64,000 bases of DNA. Source: Streptomyces sp. NRRL S-337. Lineage in GTDB: Bacteria; Actinomycetota; Actinomycetes; Streptomycetales; Streptomycetaceae. Every line of letters begins with the position of its first letter. Position 1 is the first letter of the stretch. The notes under the pieces are model-generated. The model did no database searches. It saw nothing but the letters and a program-made list of their open reading frames with translations, and was not told the origin of the DNA. Where the stretch lies: positions 13,781 to 77,780 of the forward strand of contig NZ_JOIX01000033.1 of assembly GCF_000720175.1 (NCBI RefSeq), in the 5' to 3' direction. Shown here in pieces: positions 63,845 to 64,000 of this stretch. Both the position numbers and the translations under genes were made by a program.

Positions 63845-64000
63845 ACGGGGGGCTTCGGGCGGGGCGCCCGCGGCGAGGCGTCCCCCGTCTCATAGGGCAA
63901 TTCCCCTAGTACTGCAACCGCATGTGGGGGTTGTGGCCTCGGCGTTGGTAGTGGCAGTGGCGGGCTCGGGCTTGGCTGCGTCTGCGGAAGTGTGACCAGT
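63845..64000. other. Non-coding end of window
   Basis: No gene can be supported here. A TAGTAC hexamer at about 63909-63914 and a stretch CTAGTACTGCAACCGC look like a boundary or promoter, but the sequence ends too soon to judge. Confidence 0.3.

Noticed and set aside
63900..64000. Possible insertion-sequence end near CTAGTACTGCAACCGC
   Set aside because: The window ends before any transposase or second terminal repeat could be seen.

Overview
This is a chromosomal core segment from a Streptomyces (or very close actinomycete). The evidence is the very high GC content with strong third-position GC bias, frequent GTG starts, many start codons placed 6-7 bases after a -10 hexamer (leaderless messages), and gene blocks that match known Streptomyces synteny: sigR-rsrA, nrdA-nrdB behind a B12 riboswitch, dasR-dasABC-dasD-nagB, wblE, and an anti-sigma/sigH-type pair. 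No prophage, integrase, transposase or CRISPR array was seen.

Layout. 1-8.75 kb: the end of an epimerase-like gene, moaE, a small membrane protein, a PDZ/Lon-type membrane protease, a PPA1309-family gene, a large UPF0182 membrane protein, and a Sel1-repeat protein between two identical initiator tRNA genes. 8.8-20 kb: a divergent Fur-type regulator/catalase pair with a palindrome inside the catalase promoter, a CBS protein, hisN, a TetR regulator, an SMR exporter, the aroA-rsgA operon, an M50 peptidase divergent from an SRAP protein, a small alpha/beta hydrolase and an XRE-cupin regulator. 19.5-26 kb: sigR-rsrA (thiol-oxidative stress), with an upstream sigR-type promoter and an alternative start for a long isoform; two translationally coupled membrane HD-GYP proteins, the second degenerate; a structured leader before a TPR-like gene; and peptide deformylase.

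26-34 kb: a bifunctional-type penicillin-binding protein with degraded transpeptidase motifs, class I ribonucleotide reductase nrdA/nrdB under a cobalamin riboswitch and NrdR-like box, and an SSS-family symporter coupled to a DUF3311 partner. 34-42 kb: the chitobiose/GlcNAc locus. DasR (GntR) represses through dre palindromes, DasABC imports chitobiose, DasD cleaves it and NagB deaminates glucosamine-6-phosphate. A further dre-like site lies upstream of the PdtaS-like sensor kinase at 42.5 kb.

42-64 kb: the kinase, wblE with a CRP-like site, a lipid kinase, the sigma/anti-sigma pair, GNAT, a UBP zinc finger, a Na+/H+ antiporter, a PLP deaminase-like enzyme, a fragment of an XRE regulator, an amidase, an AraC-type regulator with glutaminase (carrying a glycine-rich insert), a VOC protein, a FabH-like synthase, a CopA copper ATPase with a CsoR-like operator, a WYL regulator divergent from a DHA2 exporter across a 21-base palindrome, and CorA. 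Most of this is housekeeping. The most unusual items are the structured leader at 24.1-24.3 kb, the HD-GYP pair, the degenerate PBP and the additional dre site.
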